The position numbers and the translations under genes were made by a program. Below are positions 45,262-58,257 of a stretch of 64,000 nucleotides of DNA, in pieces. Every line of letters starts with the position of its first letter. Positions within the stretch are counted from its first letter, which is position 1. The notes under the pieces were generated by a model. It was not told the DNA's origin. It searched no databases and worked only from the letters and a program-made list of their open reading frames with translations. The DNA comes from Bolinopsis microptera (taxonomy: Eukaryota > Ctenophora > Tentaculata > Lobata > Bolinopsidae): NCBI RefSeq assembly GCF_026151205.1, contig NC_087083.1, positions 13,142,944 to 13,206,943 on the forward strand, in the 5' to 3' direction.

Positions 45262-45735
45262 GTATCTAAAGATTTTTCGCTGTCTCAGGTTTTCTTAAAT
45301 TTTGTCTCAGGATTTTTCGCTGTCTCAGGTTTTCTTAAATTTTGTCTCAGGATTTTTCGCTGTCTCGGGATTTCTTAAATTTTGTCTCAGGTTTTTTCGC
45401 GCGTCTCAGGATTCTTAAATTTTGTCTTAGGTTTTTTCGCTGTCTCGGGATTTCTTAAATTTTGTCTCAGGTTTTTTCGCTGTCTTGGGATTTCTTAAAT
45501 TTTGTCTCAGGTTTTTTCGCTGTCTCAGGATTTCTTAAATTTTGTCTTAGGATTTTTCGCTGTCTTGGGTTTCCTTAAATTTTGTCTCAGGATTTTCCGC
45601 TGTCTTAGGTTTCCTTAAATTTTGTCTTAAGAATTTTCGCTGTCTTAGCTTATTTTGACATCTCAGGTTCGCTTAAATTTTGTCTCAGCTTTTTTTGCTG
45701 TCTTAGCTTTTCTTAAGCAGTTTGTCTTAGGAATT
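45262..45735. repeat. Right-arm subrepeats of the foldback element
   Basis: About 13 units, inverse of the left-arm repeats (TTTTTCGCTGTCTCAGG and CTTAAATTTTGTCTCAGG). The innermost are close to the left-arm units; the outer ones have drifted (TTCTTAAGCAG, TTATTTTGACATC). Confidence 0.88.
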
Positions 45736-45776
45736 TTTGCAAATCCAATCCTAAGATCCGAGGCTGGGGGAGGCCT

Positions 45777-47458
45777 TATTGAGATGTAATAAACAGTCGT
45801 TTATATATATATAATATAACAATGAGAGAGATCTAGATTATGGATTTATGAAATTAAATCATTTATGTTATCATGTCAAAATAGCTTGTGTATAATTTAA
45901 TCAAAGTCTAGGTAGTGTAATAAACTAATGACATCATTATTTAGTTTGAGGCGAGAAGAAGAGCTCTGTCTAGTGTAAGATATTAGAGCTACCATTTAAG
46001 TCGTAGTCATGGCAACTTCACACAGATATACTTAATGGAAGTTACATTAATTAATTAATTAAGTAGTTAATTAATGAGAATCTGAGTATTTTCGAAATAT
46101 CGTAAATCTAGATCGTATCCCTGCAGTGCAGTAGCTGTATCACTTTGCTACTTAACTTATACTTTCCTGGAAAATAAGGTTATTTGTAAGAATAGTAGCT
46201 AGTTCTGGGAATTAATGAGATTGAGCATTATCATGTACGTTCTCAAATCTGGCTTGAATCATTGTTCATTAGTGGAGAAAACCGTCATGGAGTTTTAACT
46301 GGTAATGTTTAAGACGTTTAAAAAGATACGGTTTCAAATATCGCTGCGTTTAAAAAACTTTTTGTCATCGTCGTGCAATACATAAAGCTGAAATCATACC
46401 ATAATGACCCATGTATTTTGGCATAATATTTGTGATCAGGAGTAGTAACCTTGTGTTGGTTTTTAACCAATCCGCAACACCACAAGCAATAATTAAATTA
46501 TTTTGTAAAATTGTGGAAGTTATTAACTTAAATAATGCTGCTCCATTGAAACCGCAACACTTTGATCATTACATACAACCTTAAATATGCTAGTATAACA
46601 AGTCAGCAACATAAATCGAGAAATCCTTGTTGACAATTAGCTGTCACGCATTTTAAAACTGAATGGCTATTGTTGTAATTAGTACTTGATACATACGGCC
46701 TGAGCGAGTTGTGGTGCCCTAGCGATGCCCCTCGCTCGGTTGATCAAGTAATATGTGAACAAAGCTGAGGGAATTCGGCCACAAAGTTCATAATCTTTCG
46801 TTCCAAGTCGGCCTAATCCTATTTCTTTTGTTCTGTCTCTCTGAACCACAATCGTTGCATGACGCATTAACAGGAACAGCAGTAATTCAGGTCTGGACTT
46901 GGTGACCGTGCTTCTTTGTTGTGTGATTAAACGTAGGGCGCGGTGTCCTTTTTGTGACTTGAGCATGCTCCGAAATAGGAACGTGCGTGCTAGCCTAGCT
47001 AGATGAGATATATCTAGCGCCGCGCGCCTAAGTCCTTTAATTATTCATTGTGTACACAATGAGAGGGCACTAGAGTGAGGTTTTATTTTCCGTTCCTGGC
47101 CCTATAGGCTCCATCCAGAAGGGAAATCTCATCAGTTGATTGATGATGTAAATCCTTATAATTTCCTAAAGTAAATGTCGGTCACTCAAAGAACAGAGAT
47201 GACAATTGTGTTCTCCGAGTGACTGTCCGTTGACCGAAGTTCGGTTCAAAAATAGCTCACCATTTATCTTAATACAGTGCACAAACATAGATTAGACAAA
47301 TCAGGTTCTCTAACCAAGCATCTTCAACATTTTCACTTTCTCCAGAGAACAAAGGATGCACGCAAGGTCAGTTCACTAAACCACTAGTGACATCACTTGA
47401 CATTGCAGAACGCAAGCATATTCCAAGGCCAAACTGAAACAAACTTAGGCATGTATTA
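45777..47458. other. Intergenic, no supported gene
   Basis: A minus-strand frame of 95 codons (46679-46966) starts MLKSQKGHRALRLI; I recognise no family and have no support beyond length. The remaining DNA is AT-rich, with a TTAATTAATTAA run near 46050. Confidence 0.4.
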
Positions 47459-50400
47459 TAGATGGAAATTATGACACGATCGAGAAATAAATCCATATTT
47501 TCCAAAGTCTATCCCATTTTCAAATACGTATGAAAATTTCTGAACACAAATTTGACTGATTGGATGGAATTTTTGACCAAAGACCAATTAGTCAGCTAAT
47601 TGATGATGATATGAAACCAAATCGAGGTACTAGAAGTCAAAATCGCGAAGAAAATTGAAAAATCATATTGTCCCATTCTTTGTCCCATTTTTAGTTTTTG
47701 AGGACAGAAGATGAAAATTTACAGTTTTGACTGAATTTATCACCTGCAACCAATTAGTCAGTAAACTATAGATGGCATATGACACGATTGAGGTGCTGGA
47801 AGTTTGATATCGGCTGGAGGAAGCTCACAGGAGAAATCTTAACAAAACGAAAATCCATATTTTCCAATGTCTGTCCCATTTTCAAATATGAAAATTTCTG
47901 AACACAAATTTGACTGATTGGATAGAAGTTTTGTCCAAAGACCAATTAGTCAGTTAATTGATGATGTTATGAAACTAAATTGAGGTACTGGAAGTCAAAA
48001 TCGCGAAGAAAATTGAAAAATCATATTGTCCCATTCTTTGTCCCATTTTCACTTTTTGAAGATGAAATTTCCAGGACCGAAATTTTACAGTTTTGACTAA
48101 ATTTATCACCTGTAACCAATTAGTCAGTCAACTATAGATGGCATATGACACGATTGAGGTGCTGGAAGTTTGATATCGGCCGGAGGAAGCTCACAGGAGA
48201 AATCTTAACAAAACGAAAATCCATATTTTCCAATGTCTGTCCCATTTTCAAATATGAAAATTTCTGAACACAAATTTGACTGATTGGATAAAATTTTTGC
48301 CCAAATACCAAGTAGTCAGTTAATTGATGATGTTATGAAACCAAATTGAGGTACTGGAAGTCAAAATCACGAAGAAAATTGAAAAATCATATTTTCCCAT
48401 TCTTTGTCCCATTTTCACTTTTTGAAGATGAAATTTCCAGGACCAAAATTTTACAGTTTTGACCAAATTTATCACCTGTAACCAATTAGTCAGTCAACTA
48501 TAGATGGCATATGACACGATTGAGGTGCTGGAAGTTTGATATCGGCCGGAGGAAGCTCACAGGAGAAATCTTAACAAAACGAAAATCCATATTTTCCAAT
48601 GTCTGTCCCATTTTCAAATATGAAAATTTCTGAACACAAATTTGACTGATTGGATAGAATTTTTGCCCAAATACCAATAAATCAGTTAATTGATGATGTT
48701 ATGAAACCAAATTGAGGTACTGGAAGTCAAAATCGCGAAGAAAATTGAAAAATCATATTGTCCCATTCTTTGTCCCATTTTCACTTTTTGAAGATGAAAT
48801 TTCCAGGACAAAAATTTTACAGTTTTGACCAAATTTATCACCTGTAACCAATTAGTCAGTCAACTATAGATGGCATATGACACGATTGAGGTGCTGGAAG
48901 TTTGATATCGGCCGGAGGAAGCTCACAGGAGAAATCTTAACAAAACGAAAATCCATATTTTCCAATGTCTGTCCCATTTTCAAATATGAAAATTTCTGAA
49001 CACAAATTTGACTGATTGGATGAATTTTTGCCCAAATACCAATAAGTCAGTTAATTGATGATGTTATGAACACAAATTAAGGTACTGGAAGTCAAAATCG
49101 CGAAGAAAATTGAAAAATCATATTTTCCCATTCTTTGTCCCATTTTCACTTTTTGAAAATGAAATTTCCAGGACCAAAATTTTACAGTTTTGACCAAATT
49201 TATCACCTGTAACCAATTAGTCAGTCAACTATAGATGGCATATGACACGATTGAGGTGCTGGAAGTTTGATATCGGCCGGAGGAAGCTCACAGGAGAAAT
49301 CTTAACAAAACGAAAATCCATATTTTCCAATGTCTGTCCCATTTTCAAATATGAAAATTTCTGAACACAAATTTGACTGATTGGATGGAATTTTTGCCCA
49401 AATACCAATTAGTCAGTTAATTGATGATGTTATGAACACAAATTGAGGTACTGGAAGTCAAAATCGCGAAGAAAATTGAAAAATCATATTGTCCCATTCT
49501 TTGTCCCATTTTCACTTTTTGAAGATGAAATTTCCAGGACAAAATTTTACAGTTTTGACAAATTTATCACCTGTAACCAATTAGTCAGTCAACTATAGAT
49601 GGCATATGACACGATTGAGGTGCTGGAAGTTTGATATCGGCCGGAGGAAGCTCACAGGAGAAATCTTAACAAAACGAAAATCCATATTTTCCAATGTCTG
49701 TCCCATTTTCAAATATGAAAATTTCTGAACACAAATTTGACTGATTGGATGAATTTTTGCCCAAATACCAATTAGTCAGTTAATTGATGATGTTATGAAA
49801 CTAAATTGAGGTACTGGAAGTCAAAATCACGAAGTAAATTGAAAAATCATATTTTCCCATTCTTTGTCCCATTTTCACTTTTTGAAGATGAAATTTCCAG
49901 GACCAAAATTTTACAGTTTTGACCAAATTTATCACCTGTAACCAATTAGTCAGTCAACTATAGATGGCATATGACACGATTGAGGTGCTGGAAGTTTGAT
50001 ATCGGCCGGAGGAAGCTCACAGGAGAAATCTTAACAAAACGAAAATCCATATTTTCCAATGTCTGTCCCATTTTCAAATATGAAAATTTCTGAACACAAA
50101 TTTGACTGATTGGATGGAATTTTTGCCCCAATACCAATTAGTCAGTTAATTGATGATGTTATGAAACTAAATTGAGGTACTGGAAGTCAAAATCGCGAAG
50201 AAAATTGAAAAATCATATTGTCCCATTCTTTGTCCCATTTTCACTTTTTGAAGATGAAATTTCCAGGACCAAAATTTTACAGTTTTGACCAAATTTATCA
50301 CCTGTAACCAATTAGTCAGTCAACTATAGATGGCATATGACACGATTGAGGTGCTGGAAGTTTGATATCGGCCGGAGGAAGCTCACAGGAGAAATCTTAA

Positions 50401-53400
50401 CAAAACGAAAATCCATATTTTCCAATGTCTGTCCCATTTTCAAATATGAAAATTTCTGAACACAAATTTGACTGATTGGATGAATTTTTGCCCCAATACC
50501 AATTAGTCAGATAATTGATGATGTTATGAAAACTTAATTGAGGTACTGGAAGTCAAAATCGCGAAGAAAATTGAAAAATCATATTGTCCCATTCTTTGTC
50601 CCATTTTCACTTTTTGAAGATGAAATTTCCAGGACAAAAATTTTACAGTTTTGACCAAATTTATCACCTGTAACCAATTAGTCAGTCAACTATAGATGGC
50701 ATATGACACGATTGAGGTGCTGGAAGTTTGATATCGGCCGGAGGAAGCTCACAGGAGAAATCTTAACAAAACGAAAATCCATATTTTCCAATGTCTGTCC
50801 CATTTTCAAATATGAAAATTTCTGAACACAAATTTGACTGATTGGATGAAATTTTTGCCCAAATACCAATTAGTCAGTTAATTGATGATGTAATTATGAA
50901 CACAAATTGAGGTACTGGAAGTCAAAATCGCGAAGAAAATTGAAAAATCATATTGTCCCATTCTTTGTCCCATTTTCACTTTTTGAAGATGAAATTTCCA
51001 GGACCAAAATTTTACAGTTTTTACCAACTTTATCACCTGTAACCAATTAGTCAGTCAATTATAGATGGCATTTGACACGACTGAGGTGGTGGAAGTTCGA
51101 TATCGGCTGGGGGAAGGTCACAGGAGAAATCTTAACAAAACGAAAATCCATATTTTCCAATGTCTGTCCCATTTTCAAATATGAAAATTTCTGAACACAA
51201 ATTTGACTGATTGGATGAAATTTTTGCCCAAATACCAAGTAGTCAGTTAATTGATGATGTTATGAAACTAAATTGAGGTACTGGAAGTCAAAATCACGAA
51301 GTAAATTGAAAAATCATATTTTCCCATTCTTTGTCCCATTTTCACTTTTTGAAGATGAAATTTCCAGGACCAAAATTTTACAGTTTTGACCAAATTTATC
51401 ACCTGTAACCAATTAGTCAGTCAACTATAGATGGCATATGACACGATTGAGGTGCTGGAAGTTTGATATCGGCCGGAGGAAGCTCACAGGAGAAATCTTA
51501 ACAAAACGAAAATCCATATTTTCCAATGTCTGTCCCATTTTCAAATATGAAAATTTCTGAACACAAATTTGACTGATTGGATGAATTTTTGCCCAAATAC
51601 CAATTAGTCAGTTAATTGATGATGTTATGAAACCGAATTTAGGTACTGGAAGTCAAAATCGCGAAGTAAATTGAAAAATCATATATTGTCCCATTCTTTG
51701 TCCCATTTTCAGTTTTTGAAGATGAAATTTCCAGGACAGAAATTTTACAGTTTTGACTGAATTTATCACCTGCAACCAATTAGTCAGTCAACAATAGATG
51801 GTATATGACACGATTGAGGTGCTGAAAGTTTGATATCGGCCGGAGGAAGCTCACAGGAGAAATCTTAACAAAACAAAAATCCATATTTTCCAATGTCTGT
51901 CCCATTTTCAAATATGAAAATTTCTGAACACAAATTTGACCGATTGGATAGATTTTCTGCCCAAAGACCAATTATAGTCAGTTAATTGATGATGTTATGA
52001 AACCAAATTGAGGTACTGGAAGTCAAAATCGCGAAGAAAATTGAAAAATCATATTGTCCCATTCTTTGTCCCATTTTCAGTTTTTGAAGATGAAATTTCC
52101 AGGACCGAAATTTTACAGTTTTGACTAAATTTATCACCTGCAACCAATTAGTCAGTCAGCTATAGATGGTATATGACACGATTGAGGTGCTGGAAGTTTG
52201 ATATCGGCTGGAGGAAGGTCACAGGAGAAATCTTAACAAAAAAAAATCCATATTTTCCAATGTCTGTCCCATTTTCAAATATGAAAATTTCTGAACACAA
52301 ATTTGACTGATTGGATAGAATTTTCGCCCAAAGACCAATTAGTCAGTTAATTGATGATGTTATGAAACCAAATTGAGGTACTGGAAGTCAAAATCTTGAA
52401 GTAAATTAAAAAATCATATTGTCCCATTCTTTGTCCCATTTTCAGTTTTTGAAGATGAAATTTCCAGGACCGAAATTTTACAGTTTTAACTAAATTTATC
52501 ACTTGTAATCAATTAGTCAGTCAACTATAGATGGCATATGACACGATTGAGGTGCTGAAAGTTTGATATCGGCTGGAGGAAGGTCACAGGAGAAATCTTA
52601 ACAAAACGAAAATCCATATTTTCCAATGTCTGTCCCATTTTCAAATATGAAAATTTCTGAACACAAATTTGACTGATTGGATAGAAGTTTTGTCCAAAGA
52701 CCAATTAGTCAGTTAATTGATGATGTTATGAAACTAAATTGAGGTACTGGAAGTCAAAATCGCGAAGTAAATTGGAAAATCATATTGTCCCATTCTTTGT
52801 CCCATTTTCAGTTTTTGAAGATAAAATTTCCAGGACCGAAATTTTACAGTTTTGACTAAATTTATCACCTGTAACCAATTAGTCAGTCAACTATAGATGG
52901 CATATGACACGATTGAGGTGCTGGAAGTTTGATTTCGGCCGGAGGAAGCTCACAGGAGAAATCTTAACAAAACGAAAATCCATATTTTCCAATTTCTGTC
53001 CCATTTTCAAATATGAAAATTTCTGAACACAAATTTGACTGATTGGATAGAATTTTCGCCCAAAGACCAATTAGTCAGTTAATTGATGATGTTATGAAAC
53101 CAAATTGAGGTACTGGAAGTCAAAATCGCGAAGTAAATTGAAAAATCATATTGTCCCATTCTTTGTCCCATTTTCAGTTTTTGAAGATGAAATTTCCAGG
53201 ACCGAAATTTTACAGTTTTAACTAAATTTATCACCTGTAATCAATTAGTCAGTCAACTATAGATGGCATATGACACGATTGAGGTGATGAGTTTGATATC
53301 GGCCGGAGGAAGCTCACAGGAGAAATCTTAACAAAACGAAAATCCATATTTTCCAATGTCTGTCCCATTTTCAAATATGAAAATTTCTGAACACAAATTT

Positions 53401-54697
53401 GACTGATTGGATGGAATTTTTGCCCAAATACCAATAAGTCAGATAATTGATGATGTTATGAAAACTTAATTGAGGTACTGGAAGTCAAAATCGCGAAGAA
53501 AATTGAAAAATCATATTGTCCCATTCTTTGTCCCATTTTCACTTTTTGAAGATGAAATTTCCAGGACCAAAATTTTACAGTTTTGACCAAACTTATCACC
53601 TGTAACCAATTAGTCAGTCAACTATAGATGGCGTATGACACGATTGAGGTGCTGGAAGTTTGATATCGGCCGGAGGAAGCTCACAGGAGAAATCTTAACA
53701 AAACGAAAATCCATATTTTCCAATGTCTGTCCCATTTTCAAATATGAAAATTTCTAAACACAAATTTGACTGATTGGATAGAAGTTTTGCCCAAAGACCA
53801 ATTAGTCAGTTAATTGATGATGTTATGAAACCGAATTTAGGTACTGGAAGTCAAAATCGCGAAGTAAATTGAAAAATCATATAATTGTCCCATTCTTTGT
53901 CCCATTTTCAGTTTTTGAAGATGAAATTTCCAGGACCGAAATTTTACAGGTTTAACTAAATTTATCACCTGTAACTAATTAGTCAGTCAACTATAGATGG
54001 CGTATGACACGATTGAGGTGCTGAAAGTTTGATATCGGCCGGAGGAAGCTCACAGGAGAAATCTTAACAAAACGAAAATCCATATTTTCCAATGTCTGTC
54101 CCATTTTTAAATATGAAAATTTCTGAACACAAATTTGACCGATTGGATGGATTTTCTGCCCAAAGACTAATTAGTCAGTTAATTGATGATGTTATGAAAA
54201 CAAATTGAGGTACTGGAAGTCAAAATCGCGAAGAAAATTGAAAAATCGTATTGTCCCATTCTTTGTCCCATTTTCAGTTTTTGAAGATGAAATTTCCAGG
54301 ACCGAAATTTTACTGTTTTGACTTAATTTCTCACCTGCAACCAATTAGTCAGTCAACTATAGATGGTATATGACACGATTGAGGTGCTGGAAGTTTGATA
54401 TCGGCCGGAGGAAGCTCACAGGAGAAATCTTAACAAAACGAAAATCCATATTTTCCAATGTCTGTCCCATTTTCAAATATGAAAATTTCTTAACACAAAT
54501 TTGACTGATTGGATAGAATTTTTGCCCAAAGACCAATTAGTCAGTTAATTGATGTTGTTATGAAACCAAATTGAGGTACTGGAAGTCAAAATCGCGAAGT
54601 AAATTGAAAAATCATATTTTCCCATTCTTTATCCCATTTTCAGTTTTTGAAGATGAAAATTTCAGGACCAAAATTTGACATATGGCTGAAAGTTTGA
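47459..54697. repeat. Satellite: about 19 tandem copies of a 366-bp dimeric unit
   Basis: The marker GATGGCATATGACACGATTG recurs, with minor variants, at 47771, 48137, 48503, 48869, 49234, 49598, 49963, 50329, 50695, 51064, 51430, 51797, 52165, 52530, 52896, 53262, 53627, 53996 and 54362: 19 times at a mean spacing of 366 bp. Each unit contains two related halves of about 167-199 bp. Both have TTGAC, CAATTAGTCAGT, ATTGAGGT(A/G)CTGGAAGT and TTTGTCCCATTTTC-like words. The unit is thus a diverged dimer. Copies near the left edge are the most degenerate. Confidence 0.95.
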
Positions 54698-54699
54698 TA

Positions 54700-55930
54700 T
54701 CAGCTATTTTATACAGCATACAATTTTCATTCCCATAAAAACAGATGACATTCCTTTTTGAATTATTTCTAAGTGATTGGTAATGGTAAATAGACGAAAC
54801 GTTGCTTCAATCAGTTAGAGTCTGCTGATAAAATGACGCTTGCAAATATTGTAGTATTTTGCCGCATTCGTGTTAGAACTGATATCATAATTTTCATTTA
54901 ATTAATTTGAGGCCTCAATTATGCAATCTATGGCCCAATTTCTGTATGCTCGTGGATTTTAAGCTCGATTCTAAATGAATAAAAGATAATCGTTGATTTT
55001 CGAAAAAATACCATCTAAAAGTCGATTATTCACTGTACAATATATCAGTAGATTAGCAAAGTATAATTGACAACTTAAAGTGGTAAATTTATATCCTTAA
55101 GGGGTCACTTGGTTGTTAAAAACTTTAAATTCAGATATGAAAATAAATACTTAGAGCATTATATACTATAAAATATTTTCGATTGAACAAATTCAAAATA
55201 GCAATTTCGAATGAACATATTTTCGTCTGAATCATTTCGTCTGAATCACGATTGGATAAAATAATATTTTTACATTTTTTACATTTTGTACAGTTCTGCA
55301 AAGTGCAAACTCAAAATAGCAAAACAACACCTAAAACCCAATAATTAATTATAATTACGACTGATTGTTTTATGACCAAGTACAAAAATCGATTCACGAG
55401 TTATTTATAATTCAAATTGTATCCACATCTATTATAGTAAGCTCTAGACACTTTGATCAGTTTTAACTCTTCATTGTATTCGATGAAATTATTTTATCTC
55501 ATGGAACCAAATAACATAAAATCTCATCGATTACGTTCAAAATGACCAGAGTTCAAGTCTGCAAACGTTCGACTGATCATTAAATTCAAATAGTTAACAG
55601 AAAAATTCACATAATTAAGTTACTTCGTGATAATCTTTGAGATGAAAATATGTTTATCTTAATATAATATATGAATTTTCACACTTGCATTGGTAATGCC
55701 AATGGTAATACTTTCAGTACGTACATTCTGAAAATAAATCTTCAGTCCGATGAGCCAATTTTACAGTTTCTACATTCAACGTTTGCAAATTACTAAAAAA
55801 CGGCTTTTCTCATGTCCACTATTCATACAAGTTCTAGTTCAGGGACTATTCATACAAGTTCTAGTTCAGGGACTATTCATACTAAATCATAGTTTAGTTC
55901 TACTAAGAATGCTGCACGCTCGTTCTGCTA
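54700..55930. other. 3' flank of the copy 1 receptor gene
   Basis: This AT-rich stretch is duplicated at 59385-60615. It has a direct repeat of CTATTCATACAAGTTCTAGT near 55825-55865. The frame 55750-55974 runs against the gene and is not called. Confidence 0.5.
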
Positions 55931-55931
55931 T

Positions 55932-58247
55932 TCAAGTAGCCATGGTTATCTCTACCTGCTTCAGGGGTGGGTGATACCCTATTTTGGAGCTGTGAAATAG
56001 GAGGTGTTAGAGAGAAAGTGTTAGGGAAGGTGTTGTAGAAGGTGTTAGAGAAAGTGAGTTTATAAATCTGGTGTAAAAATAGAACTGGAGTTCAGTTTAT
56101 AAAGTTGAAACAGGATCTTTCGTTATAGAGTTAGACGTTAAGTTTTCAGTGTAGAGTTAAAACGTCAAACTGAGTATAAAAGCTCAAGAACTGTCAGTGT
56201 TTGTGAAAAACTATCCAACTATTTTCGACTTACCTTGCCGACTTTGTTGCCCTTATTCTTGACAACACACACAGTCACGGTTATAATAACAACTACAAGT
56301 AAAGCTGCTACCACTGCTATCACTGCTACTGTTACTGTACTCAATCCTTTAGCGGCTGTAAGATAGTTATTAAGATTTATTCGTATTGAATTTCCCAGCA
56401 GAAACTCTTAGTTATTTTAATAGCATGAGATATCCATCGCCCGAAAAATTATCAATAAAATCTTACACATTAAAATATCGAATTTACTATTTCAACTATT
56501 TAAACTCACCTTCACCGATTTCGTCAATAATACCAGACCCATCCTCATCGCAGCTGGAACGACCCGTTTTACTATCAGTTGTGTAGCCGTCCCCACATAC
56601 TAAACATTCCGTCTGTCCCACTTTGTTTTGATATTCATCCACTCCGCATACCACACAGTATCCGCCCTCTGGCAATGTGGATATTACTTTTTAGTTTGCA
56701 TATGTTGACTTGTTTAATGTGGTTGTGAGACTTTGGACTTGAGAATTAAAAGCTAAAAGAATCAAAGCTAGTCTGGTAAACAATTTAATCATTAAAGCTG
56801 GCTTTTTAAGATCCGTTCGATTACTCCTAATTGGCTGTTTCTACTGCAGGTGGCTGTTGGAAATATCAAAACAAAATTGATATAGAACCAGAGTAAAACC
56901 GGGTCTCGTAATACCCAATTTAACTGAAAGTGAACCAAGTTTCCAGGCACAAACCAGTATCTGCGTAAGTTCCATTAAGACACCAGGCACACAGACTGGC
57001 TCCATCATCAACACTACCATGTGGACATTTGGGTCCGACCTCACTAACTTCAAGTACTTCCTGAAAAGGACCTGGTTACTGGTGTGAAATCAAATGATAT
57101 TTAATCTTCAAGGAAATTTGATTGAAATCAATGGAAACCTGAAAACCATGAACTTTTGATAAAATTGTCTGTACGTACAAGGTATTTGTAAATGTAAAAT
57201 TAAATAGCTAGATTATCTTTTCTGAGAGTTATAAATGGATCTAACGAGTTTTACTTGATAAAACTTACCACGGCAAATGTTTGAACTGCCCTCTTTTTAT
57301 CTGAAGTCTGGACAGCAATAGAAACAGATCCAGGCGCCAGTGCGTCTACCACATCGTACAAATCGTCCAAACCTACTGTCAAACTAGTTTCCTGGAAGCA
57401 AAACAATTTGTAATAGTTAGATTGGTATTTAAGTTTTATACTTGAAGTTATTTCTTTCGATTTCCCATTATGTTTCTCAATATCATAATGTATACGCGTA
57501 CGTTACTTAAACAATATAAATAATAGCTCAATGAAATATTTTACTAACCGAATCAATGAGTTGTTTGAAAGAGACGTTGACAGCAAAAGTACTGTCGAGT
57601 TCATCCGAACATTTAAGACTGGTAGAGAGGCACGTGCCTGCCTTATAGCATGTACCATCGAAAACGTCCCAAACCTGTGAAGGAACATCGCACTTTGATT
57701 AACACACAGCGAGATAAAAAAGTAAAACAAGAGGGTCCACATTGATTAGGCTAACTTGTGTTTTGTTTATGGTGTTACTGCCACACTCGCATAAGTGCAC
57801 AAATATCAGCAAAGCAATGATTGTTTTCAGTGTTTAAAAGTTATAGTTCAGGGTTTTTTAATCTTAGCACTCACCTTGAACGATTTCTTGACGGCTTTCT
57901 TTTCGGCCGAAGTCCGACAATAATCTCCGCTGAACACAAAACTAGCCAGCAAGGTGTTGTAACTTGGAGTAAAGGCCTCAGGTTCAAAATCATCCTCTGT
58001 GGGTGTTTTGTAGTTCTAATGTTTAAGTCACTCATCGCACTTATAGTACTTTTATAGACAGTTTTTGTTTATATAAAGTGTTAATGCTTGACCCGATTTT
58101 GTTAACAATGTTTGCTGCAATAAAATTATATTGCTTTTCATATATATTTCATAATATAGCAGACAGTACAACAAAACAAATCACACAGAAAATGTATGGC
58201 TTACCAGGGGGTACGAACAACGCTTCTGTCGTTCCTTTTGTAGACGA
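55932..58247 (-). CDS. Cys-rich (ephrin-receptor-like) single-pass membrane protein, copy 1
   Basis: Minus-strand exons with consistent phases: 58205-58247, 57875-57996, 57549-57674, 57269-57391, 56955-57060, 56510-56668, 56234-56355, 55932-55955; 274 codons plus stop. It begins inside a Thr-rich stalk ([14 protein letters not shown]). A globular ectodomain of about 140 aa follows ([55 protein letters not shown]). Then comes a Cys-rich module ([40 protein letters not shown]) like the GCC2/GCC3 ephrin-receptor type. The TM helix is [20 protein letters not shown] and the short tail ends VEITMAT. No upstream exon or signal peptide is visible: the palindromic block lies there. Copy 1 may be 5'-truncated or use exons of copy 2. 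Ligand and family name unknown. Confidence 0.72.
56003..56055. repeat. GTTAGAGAAGGT minisatellite, short form
   Basis: A few units of GTGTTAGAGA(GA)AAG lie in the last intron of copy 1. The same place in copy 2 (60690-60890) is expanded to about 200 bp. Confidence 0.75.
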
Positions 58248-58257
58248 CTAAAAATGT

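Larger units (their letters stand above)
40630..45776. mobile_element. Giant foldback (long-TIR) element, 5.15 kb, TSD TATTGA
   Basis: The element starts AGGCCTCCCCCAGCCTCGG and ends in its reverse complement, flanked by TATTGA (40624-40629 and 45777-45782). Arms of about 2.1 kb (40630-42764 and 43560-45776) mirror each other. The outermost parts are tandem subrepeats of about 36 bp (CCTGAGACAGCGAAAAA then CCTGAGACAAAATTTAAG): about 10 on the left and 13 on the right. A tRNA-like sequence lies in each arm. The centre has a LINE tail and a partial direct duplication of right-arm sequence. No transposase is visible. The build resembles Foldback/Galileo-type elements; the family is not assigned. 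Confidence 0.88.
54687..58257. repeat. Segmental duplication, copy 1
   Basis: The sequence from GAAAGTTTGATATCAGC to GACGACTAAAAATGT is repeated at 59371-63140 in the same orientation. Exons, introns and the AT-rich 3' flank all match with a few percent difference. Copy 2 is longer by about 200 bp, from an expanded minisatellite and a 57-bp indel. Confidence 0.92.

Noticed and set aside
40690..45740. Possible CRISPR-like array (short repeats with spacers) at the foldback ends
   Set aside because: Units are contiguous and similar over their whole length; there are no unique spacers, and the genome is eukaryotic.
46679..46966. 95-aa minus-strand frame
   Set aside because: No family recognised and no context; kept only as a note in the intergenic entry.
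51780..53434. Minus-strand frames of 61-63 aa (MVFGQK and on)
   Set aside because: Repeated every 366 bp or so; they are satellite sequence, with no coding features.
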